Source: Anaerolineae bacterium
GTDB lineage: Bacteria > Chloroflexota > Anaerolineae > JACIWP01
DNA length: 28,158 bases
Direction: 5' to 3'
Assembly (NCBI GenBank): GCA_014360855.1
Contig: JACIWP010000002.1
Span: 1-28,158, forward strand
Both the position numbers and the translations under genes were made by a program. The notes below the pieces were generated by a model, which searched no databases, was not told the DNA's origin, and was given only the letters and a program-made list of their open reading frames with translations. The stretch's first letter is position 1; every line of letters begins with the position of its first letter. Positions 20,937 through 28,158 of the stretch are shown in pieces.

Positions 20937-21907
20937 GTCCAATAGTCCCCGCCTCTCATGTACCGGTATTATGCGCCGAGGTCATCCAGGCGCTCGCCCC
21001 CCGGTCAGGCGGCCGTTATATTGACTGCACGGTAGGACAAGGCGGTCACGCCCGAGCAATTCTGGAGCATTCCTCTCCAGACGGGCGGTTACTGGGATTG
21101 GATGCAGACCCACAGGCAATAGCGGTTGCCGGCCAGAACCTCGCCCCCTGGCGCGAACGGGTCATTCTGGTACATAGCAATTTTGTACATGTGGCTTCGA
21201 TTGCCTATGCCTATCAATTTGCACCGGTGGATGGCATCCTGTTGGACCTGGGATGGTCCAGCGCGCAGGTCGAGGACCCGGCGCGCGGCTTCTCGTTCAT
21301 GGTGGATGGCCCGCTGGACATGCGCTATGACCCATCGGGCGGCATCACCGCCGCCGACCTGGTGAACTCATTGAGCGAGCGGGAGCTGGCGGATTTGCTG
21401 TGGGAATACGGTGAAGAGCGGTATGCGCGGCGGATCGCACGAGCCATCGTGGCGCATCGGCCGATCACGCGCACCCGCGAGCTGGCGGAATTGATCGAGC
21501 GGACGGTAGGCCGGCGGGAAAAGATCCATCCGGCCACGCGCACGTTCCAGGCCCTGCGCATCCGGGTCAACGACGAGCTGGGGGTGCTCCAGCGCACGCT
21601 CGAGCAACTGCCTGATTTGCTGGCGCCGGGGGGTGTGCTGGTGGTCATCACCTTCCATTCCCTGGAGGACCGTATTGTCAAGCAGTTCATGCAAAGAGAA
21701 GCGTCAGCGTGCATCTGTCCGCCGGAGGCCCCGATCTGCACGTGTGGACATGTGCCCCGGCTGGAATTGATGTACCGTAAGCCGGTCGTGCCGACGCCGG
21801 CGGAGGTGGCGGCCAATCCTCGGGCGCGCAGTGCGAAACTGCGGGCGGCGCGCCGATTGCCACCTGATGGTGCCCTGCGTTCTCCGAGCGGGCGCAGTAC
21901 GGTGTGA
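20858..21907 (+). CDS. rsmH: 16S rRNA m4C1402 N4-methyltransferase RsmH
   Basis: The enzyme methylates N4 of C1402 in 16S rRNA using S-adenosylmethionine. Core motifs: HVPVLCAEVIQAL, YIDCTVGQGGHARAILEHS (SAM site), GILLDLGWSSAQVEDPARGF, VDGPLDMRYDPSGG, VITFHSLEDRIVKQFM and the cysteine-rich CICPPEAPICTCGH. No ATG, GTG or TTG lies between the mraZ stop and the conserved HVPVL, so the nearest ordinary start is the ATG at 20858. That start overlaps mraZ by 79 nt and gives 349 residues with about 32 extra N-terminal ones. A GGAG lies 9 nt before that ATG. An ATA at 20942, 11 nt after GGGGAGG, is a non-standard alternative. Confidence 0.93.
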   Translation: MGGTGSADGAGPRRADREDIQPGEALSPIVPASHVPVLCAEVIQALAPRSGGRYIDCTVGQGGHARAILEHSSPDGRLLGLDADPQAIAVAGQNLAPWRERVILVHSNFVHVASIAYAYQFAPVDGILLDLGWSSAQVEDPARGFSFMVDGPLDMRYDPSGGITAADLVNSLSERELADLLWEYGEERYARRIARAIVAHRPITRTRELAELIERTVGRREKIHPATRTFQALRIRVNDELGVLQRTLEQLPDLLAPGGVLVVITFHSLEDRIVKQFMQREASACICPPEAPICTCGHVPRLELMYRKPVVPTPAEVAANPRARSAKLRAARRLPPDGALRSPSGRSTV

Positions 21908-21928
21908 ACATCTCATATGGAGGGGGAA

Positions 21929-22357
21929 ATGCGCACATCTGTACGCTCCATGTGGCAGAGGTCTTTCGCTGATTCGCTGTCCTGGCAGTCCCCCATCGCG
22001 CTGGTGAGCCGGCCGTTCTGGCGCAGTCCCTCTGCGGTGCGGACGGGCGCGCGCCTGCGGCCCCGCACTGCCCTGGGCCTGGTGCTGATCGTCCTGTTGC
22101 TGTCCGCCGCCGGCTGGCTGTACCTGGAACAGGCCGCTGTCATCGAGGAAGCGCATCAATCCATGGGCATTCTGCAAGAGATGCAGAAAGCCCAGGTGCG
22201 CGACATCCGCTATCTGCAGTTCCAGGTGGCACAGCAGACCTCCATGGAGCAGGTGTTCCGCTATGCCCAGGCCCTCAGGCTTCAGCCGGAAGACCGGGTG
22301 GACATCCTGGTCGTAGGGCCGCTGATGACGAGCGAAAGTCTGGCGCAGGCCCGTTGA
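21929..22357 (+). CDS. FtsL-like bitopic cell division protein
   Basis: The 142-residue product has a basic cytoplasmic N-terminus (about 47 residues). A single membrane helix near residues 48-66 (GLVLIVLLLSAAGWLYLEQA) follows, then a heptad-like segment EEAHQSMGILQEMQKAQVRD that could form a coiled coil. FtsL sequences are poorly conserved, and the assignment rests on topology and on the place between rsmH and ftsI, which is the ftsL slot. FtsL joins FtsB and FtsQ to activate septal synthesis. GGAGG lies 5 nt before the ATG at 21929; the in-frame ATG at 21917 lies within or before that site. Confidence 0.7.
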   Translation: MRTSVRSMWQRSFADSLSWQSPIALVSRPFWRSPSAVRTGARLRPRTALGLVLIVLLLSAAGWLYLEQAAVIEEAHQSMGILQEMQKAQVRDIRYLQFQVAQQTSMEQVFRYAQALRLQPEDRVDILVVGPLMTSESLAQAR

Positions 22358-22388
22358 GCGGGCGGAGCCGCGGCCTCCAGGGAGGCTG

Positions 22389-24125
22389 ATGACCATGGGC
22401 GATGAATTTGACCGACAGGCCCGGCACAAACTGTGGCTTGTGGAGGGATTTCTTTCGCTTCTGGCGATCCTGCTCTGTATGGTGCTGGGGTTCCAGTCCC
22501 TGCGGGTGGTCTTCGCTGGGGGAGAGGATGCCCGCCGCTGGAAGCCGGAGGCCGTCGTGCACGGCTCGGCGCCGGATGTGCGCGGGAACATCCTGGATCG
22601 CGATGGTGCCCTGCTCGCCGGCATCGAGTACCGCTGGCAGGTGGGCGCATCTCCCTCCGCCGTGCGGAACAGCGAGGTAGATGCACTGGCTGAGATCATC
22701 TCCCCGTATTTCCCCGAGTGGGGGGAGGACAAGCTCCGCGAGATACTGCGAGGCGACCGGGAGTACGTGTATCTCGGGAACCTGGGCTATCCGGCCGGCG
22801 TCGAACTGTATCAGAAGCTGAAGGCGGAAGAATTGCACCGCTACCGCGTCACCTTGACCCCGGTTCCTTTCCGCGTCTACCCCGAAGGCTCCCTGGCAGG
22901 TCACCTGCTGGGATTTGTAAATGCGGAGGGAAAGGCGTATTATGGCGTGGAAAAGGCATATGAGCGCTATTTGAAGGGGGAGGATATCCCGAAGCTGGAA
23001 CCGACGGATACATACCTGGCGGACCTGGGCTGGCGCTTTGTGCAGAACGCCTCGCCGGAGCCCGTGTGTGATATTATCCTGACCATTGACCGTGCCGCGC
23101 AATATCTGGTGGAACAGGAACTGCGCTCTGCGATTGCGAGCGCCGGCGCAGTGGGTGGTACGGTCCTGGTGATGAATCCCCGGAACGGGGAGATCCTGGC
23201 ATCGGCCAGCTATCCGGCCTATGCGCCGGCGCGCTATACGGAAGTCTCTCCTGAGGTCTGGGTGGATCCAGCCATCTCCCGCCAGTATGAGCCAGGCTCG
23301 GTCTTCAAGGTCGTGACCCTGGCCGCCGGCCTGAATGCCGGCGTCATCACCCCCCAAACCACATATATCGACAGCGGCTGTATCGAACTGGGCGGCGAGC
23401 CGATCTGCAATATGGGAAAGGCACCGTACGGCCTCGTCGACATGCAGGACGTGCTGGTACATTCCCTGAACCTTGGCTCCACCTTTGTCAGCATGCGCCT
23501 GGGTCCCAAAGATTTCTACGAGTACGTGCGGCTGTTCGGCTTTGGGGAGCGAACCGAGGTGGATCTGGCGCAGGAGGTCGCCGGCGATGTCCACTGGTAC
23601 GGCACGCCGAAGTTCCACGAGTCGGACCTGGGGACCAACTCTTTCGGCCAGGGTATCGCCGTCACGCCGCTACAGATGCTCACGGCGATCAGCGCGGTGG
23701 CGAACGACGGTGTGCTGATGCATCCGCATGTGGCGAAAGGCATCATCTATCAGGGGCGGGTGATGGAGATACAGTCGTATGCCGTGCGACAGGTCATCCA
23801 GCCGGCGGTAGCCCGGACGCTGACCGACATGCTGGTCAAAGCGGTGGAGCAGGGTGTGCCGCAGGCGGCGGTGCCGGGCTATCGGGTGGCCGGCAAGAGC
23901 GGCACGGCGCAGATACCGGAAGGGGGAGGCTACGCCGCGGATCGGGTGATCGCCAGCTTCGTGGGATACCTGCCGGCGGAGAACCCCCAGCTTGCCATCC
24001 TGGTGAAGATTGACGAACCGAAGGGTGAGACACTGGGCGCGCGGGTGGCCGGCCCGGTATTCAGCCGGGTCGCCAGCCAACTGGTGCAGATATTCGGTAT
24101 ACCGCCAGGAGGCGGGACGCCGTGA
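22389..24125 (+). CDS. ftsI: Peptidoglycan D,D-transpeptidase FtsI (class B PBP)
   Basis: The 578-residue product has one N-terminal membrane helix (LWLVEGFLSLLAILLCMVLG), a PBP dimerisation domain (DVRGNILDRDGALLAGIEYR...FRVYPEGSLAGHLLGFV) and a transpeptidase domain. Catalytic motifs are SVFK (nucleophile S304, K307), SLN (359-361) and KSG (503-505). It cross-links septal peptidoglycan and is a beta-lactam target. No PASTA domain is visible, and the C-terminus ends in a short Gly/Pro tail. A second ATG at 22395 has better spacing (9 nt) from GGAGG than the first, so the true start may be two codons later. It follows the ftsL-like gene as in other dcw clusters. Confidence 0.95.
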   Translation: MTMGDEFDRQARHKLWLVEGFLSLLAILLCMVLGFQSLRVVFAGGEDARRWKPEAVVHGSAPDVRGNILDRDGALLAGIEYRWQVGASPSAVRNSEVDALAEIISPYFPEWGEDKLREILRGDREYVYLGNLGYPAGVELYQKLKAEELHRYRVTLTPVPFRVYPEGSLAGHLLGFVNAEGKAYYGVEKAYERYLKGEDIPKLEPTDTYLADLGWRFVQNASPEPVCDIILTIDRAAQYLVEQELRSAIASAGAVGGTVLVMNPRNGEILASASYPAYAPARYTEVSPEVWVDPAISRQYEPGSVFKVVTLAAGLNAGVITPQTTYIDSGCIELGGEPICNMGKAPYGLVDMQDVLVHSLNLGSTFVSMRLGPKDFYEYVRLFGFGERTEVDLAQEVAGDVHWYGTPKFHESDLGTNSFGQGIAVTPLQMLTAISAVANDGVLMHPHVAKGIIYQGRVMEIQSYAVRQVIQPAVARTLTDMLVKAVEQGVPQAAVPGYRVAGKSGTAQIPEGGGYAADRVIASFVGYLPAENPQLAILVKIDEPKGETLGARVAGPVFSRVASQLVQIFGIPPGGGTP

Positions 24126-24146
24126 GGGATGGGTCGAGGTGAGGAT

Positions 24147-25583
24147 GTGACACGAGCGTTGATGATATCGGATGTGATCAAGGGATTGGGGGGCATGCTC
24201 CCCGATTCGGCGCGTCTGAAGGACCAGTCGGTTGCCGGCGTGGTCATCGATTCGCGCCTGGCCGGGGTCGGCTCGCTGTTCGTGGCGCTGAAGGGCGAGC
24301 GGGATGATGGGCACCGCTATGTCGGCGATGCTTTTGCCAAAGGGGCGGTCATGGCCCTGATTGACCATGCGGTGGAAGTCGAGGCGCCGGTGGTGGATTT
24401 ACGGGTGCCGGCGGAGGTTGCCGAACTATCCTTGCCTTGCTGTCTGCTGGTGGACAACACGCTGGCGGGTCTCCAGCGGCTGGCGGCGTACTGGCGGTCC
24501 CAGTTCGACGTGCGCGTGGTGGGCATCACCGGCAGTGTGGGGAAGTCCACGACCAAGGAGATGGTCTGGTCGGTACTGCGCCGGCGGTTCCGCACCCTGC
24601 GCAGTGAGGGGAATTACAACAACGAAATCGGCCTGCCGCTGACGCTTCTGCGCTTGAACGACACCTATGAGCGGGTTGTGCTGGAAATGGGCATGTATGC
24701 CCTGGGGGAGATCCGCCAACTCGCCGAGATTGCGCGCCCGGTGATTGGGGTGGTGACCAATGTCGGCCCAACCCATCTGGAGCGGCTGGGGAGCATCGAG
24801 CGCATTGCGCAGGCGAAACGGGAGCTGGTGGAGTCTCTGCCGGCGGATGGGTTCGCCGTGCTGAACAAGGATGACCCGCTGGTCTGCGCCATGGCGGAGC
24901 ATACGCCGGCCCGCGTGTTCTACTACGGGCTGGACCCCAGCGCCGACGTGTGGGCGAGCGATATCGAGAGCCGGGGGCTGGAGGGCATCCTCTTCCGCCT
25001 GCATTATCGCGGCGAGACCCTGCATCTCCGCGTGCCCCTGCTGGGCCGGCACAGCGTCCACACCGCGCTGGCCGCCACGGCGGTGGGCCTCATTGAGGGG
25101 GAATCGTGGGAAGAGATTGTCGCCGGCCTGCAGGATACCTCCGCCCATATCCGGCTGGTGGCAACGCCTGGCATCCACGATTCCACCATCCTGGACGACA
25201 CGTATAATGCCAGCCCCGCGTCCTCGCTGGCGGCGCTGAGCCTGCTGGCTGAGCTGGACGGCCGGCGCATCGCCGTGCTGGGGGATATGCTGGAGCTGGG
25301 GGATTATGAGGAAGTGGGGCACCGCAAAGTGGGACTGCGTGCCCGGGATGTGGCGGCCAAGCTCATCACCGTGGGCCGGCGCGCCCGGCTGATCGCCGAG
25401 GAGGCGCTGAAAGCCGGCATGCCGGCGGCGGATGTCTATTCTGTGGATACGAATCAAGAGGCAGTGGAACTTCTCCGCACGATTATCCAGCCAGGGGATA
25501 TTATCCTGGTCAAAGGTTCGCGAGGGATGAAGATGGAAGAGATTGTGGCCGCGTTGGGGAGGCCGGCATGGCCTACGCGCTGA
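24147..25583 (+). CDS. murF: UDP-MurNAc-tripeptide:D-Ala-D-Ala ligase MurF
   Basis: MurF adds D-alanyl-D-alanine to the UDP-MurNAc tripeptide, completing the cytoplasmic pentapeptide. The GTG at 24147 gives 478 residues. It has an N-terminal uridine-nucleotide domain (VVIDSRLAGVGSLFVALKGE), the ATP P-loop GITGSVGKST at about 126-135, GNYNNEIGLPLTLL, EMGMYALGEI and the ligase signature DDTYNASPAS. GAGGT (24136-24140) supports the GTG; an in-frame ATG at 24129 is possible and would add six residues. murE is not between ftsI and murF, unlike many dcw clusters; this absence is seen only for this window. It overlaps mraY by 16 nt. Confidence 0.95.
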   Translation: MTRALMISDVIKGLGGMLPDSARLKDQSVAGVVIDSRLAGVGSLFVALKGERDDGHRYVGDAFAKGAVMALIDHAVEVEAPVVDLRVPAEVAELSLPCCLLVDNTLAGLQRLAAYWRSQFDVRVVGITGSVGKSTTKEMVWSVLRRRFRTLRSEGNYNNEIGLPLTLLRLNDTYERVVLEMGMYALGEIRQLAEIARPVIGVVTNVGPTHLERLGSIERIAQAKRELVESLPADGFAVLNKDDPLVCAMAEHTPARVFYYGLDPSADVWASDIESRGLEGILFRLHYRGETLHLRVPLLGRHSVHTALAATAVGLIEGESWEEIVAGLQDTSAHIRLVATPGIHDSTILDDTYNASPASSLAALSLLAELDGRRIAVLGDMLELGDYEEVGHRKVGLRARDVAAKLITVGRRARLIAEEALKAGMPAADVYSVDTNQEAVELLRTIIQPGDIILVKGSRGMKMEEIVAALGRPAWPTR

Positions 25584-26548
25584 CCCTGGGAACAGTGGCG
25601 TTTCTGCTGGCGGTGATATGGGGCAATCCACTGCTGGCGCTACTGCGCAAATATTCGATCGGCAAGCAGATCCGCATTGACGGACCGAGTTCGCATCAGG
25701 TGAAGATGGGTACCCCCACCATGGGCGGCCTGATGATCATCGTGCCGGTGGTGCTCATCACGGTGGCGCTGAACATCGCCAATCTCTTTGGTCGGACGCT
25801 GATCGGGCGTTCCATCCTGGTGCCCATTTTTGTGATGCTGGCCTTTGGGGCGCTGGGGTTTGTGGACGACCTGGCCGGCGTGCGGGGGAGAAAGGGCCAG
25901 GGCCTGATGGCCCGCACCAAGTTCCTGTGGCAGTTCGTGATCGCGGTGCCTACGGCGCTGGTGTTCTATTTCCTGTTGGATATTCACAGCGTGGCCCTGC
26001 CGAGGGTGCCGCAGAAGATCGACATGGGGCTGTGGTACATCCCCGTGGCGACCCTGCTCATCGTCGGGTTTTCCAACGCCGTCAACCTGACGGATGGGCT
26101 GGATGGGCTGGCCGGCAGTACCGCGGCGGTCGCCTTCGTCGCTTACGGCGTGATCGCCAATCTGCAGGGACAGACATGGCTGTCCGCGTTCTGCTTCACC
26201 GTCACCGGCGCGATCATGGCGTTCCTGTGGTTCAACGCCTATCCGGCGCAGATGTTTATGGGGGATGTGGGAGCGCTGGCGCTGGGAGCGACGCTGGCGG
26301 TGGTGGCGCTGATGACGGGGCAGTGGCTGTTACTGCCGATCATCGGCATCGTCTTCGTGGCGGAGGCCATGTCCGATATCCTGCAGGTGGCCTATTTCAA
26401 GCTTACCGGCGGCAAGCGGCTGTTCAAGATGGCGCCGCTCCATCACCATTTTGAACTGCTGGGCTGGTCCGAGACGCATATCACTCAGCGGTTTTGGCTG
26501 ATTTCGGTGCTCGCCGGCATGTTGGGTGTGGCGCTGGCGCTGTGGTGA
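25568..26548 (+). CDS. mraY: Phospho-N-acetylmuramoyl-pentapeptide transferase MraY
   Basis: The 326-residue polytopic enzyme transfers phospho-MurNAc-pentapeptide to undecaprenyl phosphate, forming lipid I at the inner face of the membrane. Hallmarks are GTPTMGGLMII, the paired aspartates D100-D101 in DDLAGVRGRKGQGL, NAVNLTDGLDGLAG (N173, D176, D179) and the histidine motif HHHFELLGWSE (H292-H294). About ten hydrophobic segments are visible. The ATG lies inside the end of murF (16-nt overlap), preceded by GGGGAGG, which suggests coupled translation. Confidence 0.97.
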   Translation: MAYALTLGTVAFLLAVIWGNPLLALLRKYSIGKQIRIDGPSSHQVKMGTPTMGGLMIIVPVVLITVALNIANLFGRTLIGRSILVPIFVMLAFGALGFVDDLAGVRGRKGQGLMARTKFLWQFVIAVPTALVFYFLLDIHSVALPRVPQKIDMGLWYIPVATLLIVGFSNAVNLTDGLDGLAGSTAAVAFVAYGVIANLQGQTWLSAFCFTVTGAIMAFLWFNAYPAQMFMGDVGALALGATLAVVALMTGQWLLLPIIGIVFVAEAMSDILQVAYFKLTGGKRLFKMAPLHHHFELLGWSETHITQRFWLISVLAGMLGVALALW

Positions 26549-26558
26549 GGGACGGGAG

Positions 26559-27986
26559 ATGACCGAAGCGGAAAGCGGCCGGCCGTTCCAACCGCATATG
26601 TCGTGGCAGGGGGTGCGCGTGACCGTGGTCGGGCTGGCACGCGAGGGCACGGCGGTGGCGCGCTTCCTGGCGGCGCGCGGGGCAGAGGTGACCGCCACGG
26701 ACATGAAGCCGGCGGAGGCGCTGGCCGGCGCGCTGTCCCTGCTTCGCTCGTTCCCCATCCGCTACGCGCTGGGTGGACATCCTGACTGGGTGCTGGACGC
26801 GGACATCATCTTCGTCAGCCCCGGTGTGCCGCGCACCATCCCGCTCCTGGTCGAGGCGGCACGGCGCGGCATTCGTCTCAGCAGTGAGACGGAGCTGTTC
26901 TTCAGCCTGTGCCCGGCGCCCATCATCGGCATCACCGGCTCCAGCGGCAAGACGACCACCACTACACTGGTCGGGGAGATACTGAAAACCGCCGGCGAAC
27001 GCACCTGGGTCGGCGGCAACATCGGCGAACCGCTGTTGAATTATCTGGACGAGATCGGACCGCACGACCGGGTGGTGATGGAGCTGTCCAGCTTCCAGCT
27101 TGAGCACCTGCGGGCCAGCCCGCATATCGCGGCTATCCTGAACATCACGCCCAATCACCTGGACCGCCACGAGAGTATGGAGGCCTATATCAACGCCAAG
27201 CGCCAGATCATCGCGCACCAGGGCGCCGGCGATGCGGCGGTGTTCGGCTGGGATGACCCGGCGGCGCGCCGGCTGGGGAAAGGGTATTCCGCCGGCCAAG
27301 CGATCTGGTTCAGCGCGGCGGAGCCGAGGCGCCCAGGCGCATGGGCCGAACGAGAGGCGGTACTGCTGGAAATCGCCGCGCCGGCCCAGAGGGTGTGCGA
27401 GCTGGCGGATATTCGCCTGCGCGGCGCTCATAATCTGCTGAACGTGCTGGCGGCCTGTGCGGTCGCCGGCGCGGCCGGCGCGCCGGCAGATGCCATGCGG
27501 TCGGCCATCCGCTCCTTCCAGGGAGTCTCCCACCGTCTGGAGCTGGTGCGCGAGTGGAACGGGGTGCAGTTCGTGAACGATTCTATCGCCACCTCGCCGG
27601 AGCGCTCCATGGCGGCCCTGTGCTCGTTTGACGAGCCGATCATCCTGTTGGCCGGCGGACGGGATAAGCATCTGTCGTGGGAGGAATGGGCGGACCTGGT
27701 ACTGCGCAAGGCGCGCGGCGTCGTCCTGTTCGGCGAGGCCGCCGGCCTCATCGAGCGGGCACTGCAGAGGGCATTTGAGCGGGCGGCGGAATCGGGGGGC
27801 CAGTGCCGGCTGTCCCCGGAAAATGTGCGGCCGGCGGTGACGCTGGAGCGGGCGGTGCAGATCGCATCCGAGATGGCGGAGCCGGGCGATGTGGTACTGC
27901 TTTCCCCCGGCGGGACGAGCTATGATGCCTATACGGATTTCGTGGAACGGGGCGAACACTTCCGCAAATTGGTGAAGATGCTATGA
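26559..27986 (+). CDS. murD: UDP-MurNAc-L-alanine:D-glutamate ligase MurD
   Basis: MurD adds D-glutamate to UDP-MurNAc-L-alanine in the cytoplasm. The 475-residue product has an N-terminal Rossmann-like domain (VTVVGLAREGTAVARFLAAR), the ATP P-loop GITGSSGKTTT at about 124-134, ELSSFQLE, NITPNHLDRHESMEAYINAK, NDSIATSPERSMAAL and the C-terminal LSPGGTSYDAYTDFVERGEH. The ATG at 26559 lies 10 nt after mraY; an upstream in-frame extension to 26526 sits within mraY. An ATG at 26598 (MSWQGVRV) is an alternative start. The stop overlaps the next gene as ATGA. Confidence 0.95.
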   Translation: MTEAESGRPFQPHMSWQGVRVTVVGLAREGTAVARFLAARGAEVTATDMKPAEALAGALSLLRSFPIRYALGGHPDWVLDADIIFVSPGVPRTIPLLVEAARRGIRLSSETELFFSLCPAPIIGITGSSGKTTTTTLVGEILKTAGERTWVGGNIGEPLLNYLDEIGPHDRVVMELSSFQLEHLRASPHIAAILNITPNHLDRHESMEAYINAKRQIIAHQGAGDAAVFGWDDPAARRLGKGYSAGQAIWFSAAEPRRPGAWAEREAVLLEIAAPAQRVCELADIRLRGAHNLLNVLAACAVAGAAGAPADAMRSAIRSFQGVSHRLELVREWNGVQFVNDSIATSPERSMAALCSFDEPIILLAGGRDKHLSWEEWADLVLRKARGVVLFGEAAGLIERALQRAFERAAESGGQCRLSPENVRPAVTLERAVQIASEMAEPGDVVLLSPGGTSYDAYTDFVERGEHFRKLVKML

Positions 27987-28158
27987 AGGAGCGCACCGCG
28001 TACACCTTTGCCGTGCCGGCGGAAGAACTGGGGCGGGTCGAGCGCCGGCCTTGGGGCAGTTCCCTGGCCGGCCTGCGGCGCTGGCTGGAGAGCAAGCGCT
28101 GGGACAATGCATTGGACCTGAGCAATTTTGCCGGCACAGATTGGGCACTGCTGGTGGC
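27983..28158 (+). CDS. ftsW: Probable cell division protein FtsW, N-terminal part (partial)
   Basis: The ATG at 27983 overlaps the murD stop (ATGA), and the frame runs off the end of the window after 58 codons. The visible part is a charged, soluble segment of about 52 residues (MKERTAYTFAVPAEELGRVE...) reaching TDWALLV, which resembles the entry to the first membrane helix of FtsW/RodA proteins. In dcw clusters ftsW, the septal glycosyltransferase partner of FtsI, commonly follows murD. The identification rests mostly on position; the cytoplasmic extension would be long for FtsW, and another gene is possible. Confidence 0.55.
   Translation, partial: MKERTAYTFAVPAEELGRVERRPWGSSLAGLRRWLESKRWDNALDLSNFAGTDWALLV

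Noticed and set aside
26481..27959. 492-codon open frame on the minus strand opposite murD
   Set aside because: It lies antisense to a clear MurD with all family motifs, has no recognisable domain and is a codon-bias shadow typical of GC-rich genes.
1..28158. tRNA, rRNA, CRISPR, insertion sequence, integrase or phage genes
   Set aside because: I read both strands for cloverleaf-like tRNA ends, regular spaced repeats and transposase-like frames and found none.

Overview
The window is a GC-rich bacterial chromosome segment that joins two conserved housekeeping loci: the S10-spc-alpha ribosomal protein superoperon (about 1-17.9 kb) and the start of the division and cell wall (dcw) cluster (about 20.5-28.2 kb). 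A short accessory-looking stretch lies between them. Gene order (alpha operon continuing rplQ-truA-rplM-rpsI), zinc-type S14, S4 and L36, a Flp-type pilin signature (GQGLVEYA) and Thr-Pro linkers suggest Chloroflexota, possibly Anaerolineae. This placement is inferred from gene content and style; no database search was possible.

Region 1 (1-11.3 kb, + strand): the 3' end of tuf, then rpsJ-rplC-rplD-rplW-rplB-rpsS-rplV-rpsC-rplP-rpmC-rpsQ-rplN-rplX-rplE-rpsN-rpsH-rplF-rplR-rpsE-rpmD-rplO-secY. All genes are intact and tightly spaced, with several stop/start overlaps. An unusual 156-nt gap before rplC carries a strong Shine-Dalgarno, a hairpin and a 16-codon mini-ORF whose stop overlaps the rplC start (ATGA).

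Region 2 (11.3-17.9 kb, + strand): adk-map-rpmJ-rpsM-rpsK-rpsD-rpoA-rplQ-truA-rplM-rpsI. There is no infA between map and rpmJ, where many bacteria have it. A strong hairpin closes this unit.

Region 3 (17.9-20.1 kb): a convergent, minus-strand UbiA-family gene resembling decaprenyl-phosphate phosphoribosyltransferase. Divergent from it, with a near-consensus promoter on each strand, is a 320-residue protein with a Flp/type IVb prepilin N-terminus, an unknown middle region, a Thr/Pro linker and a C-terminal lamin-tail-like domain. A textbook intrinsic terminator ends that gene. This protein is the best candidate here for something undescribed.

Region 4 (20.1-28.2 kb, + strand): a 458-nt leader with two candidate -10 elements, a 12-bp hairpin and TGGGN repeats that resemble MraZ operators. 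It is followed by mraZ-rsmH-ftsL-like-ftsI-murF-mraY-murD and the start of a probable ftsW. Together these encode the lipid I pathway steps, septal transpeptidation and their likely autoregulator. The hexamer GCCGGC is strikingly over-represented throughout. No rRNA, tRNA, CRISPR array, insertion sequence or phage gene was seen.
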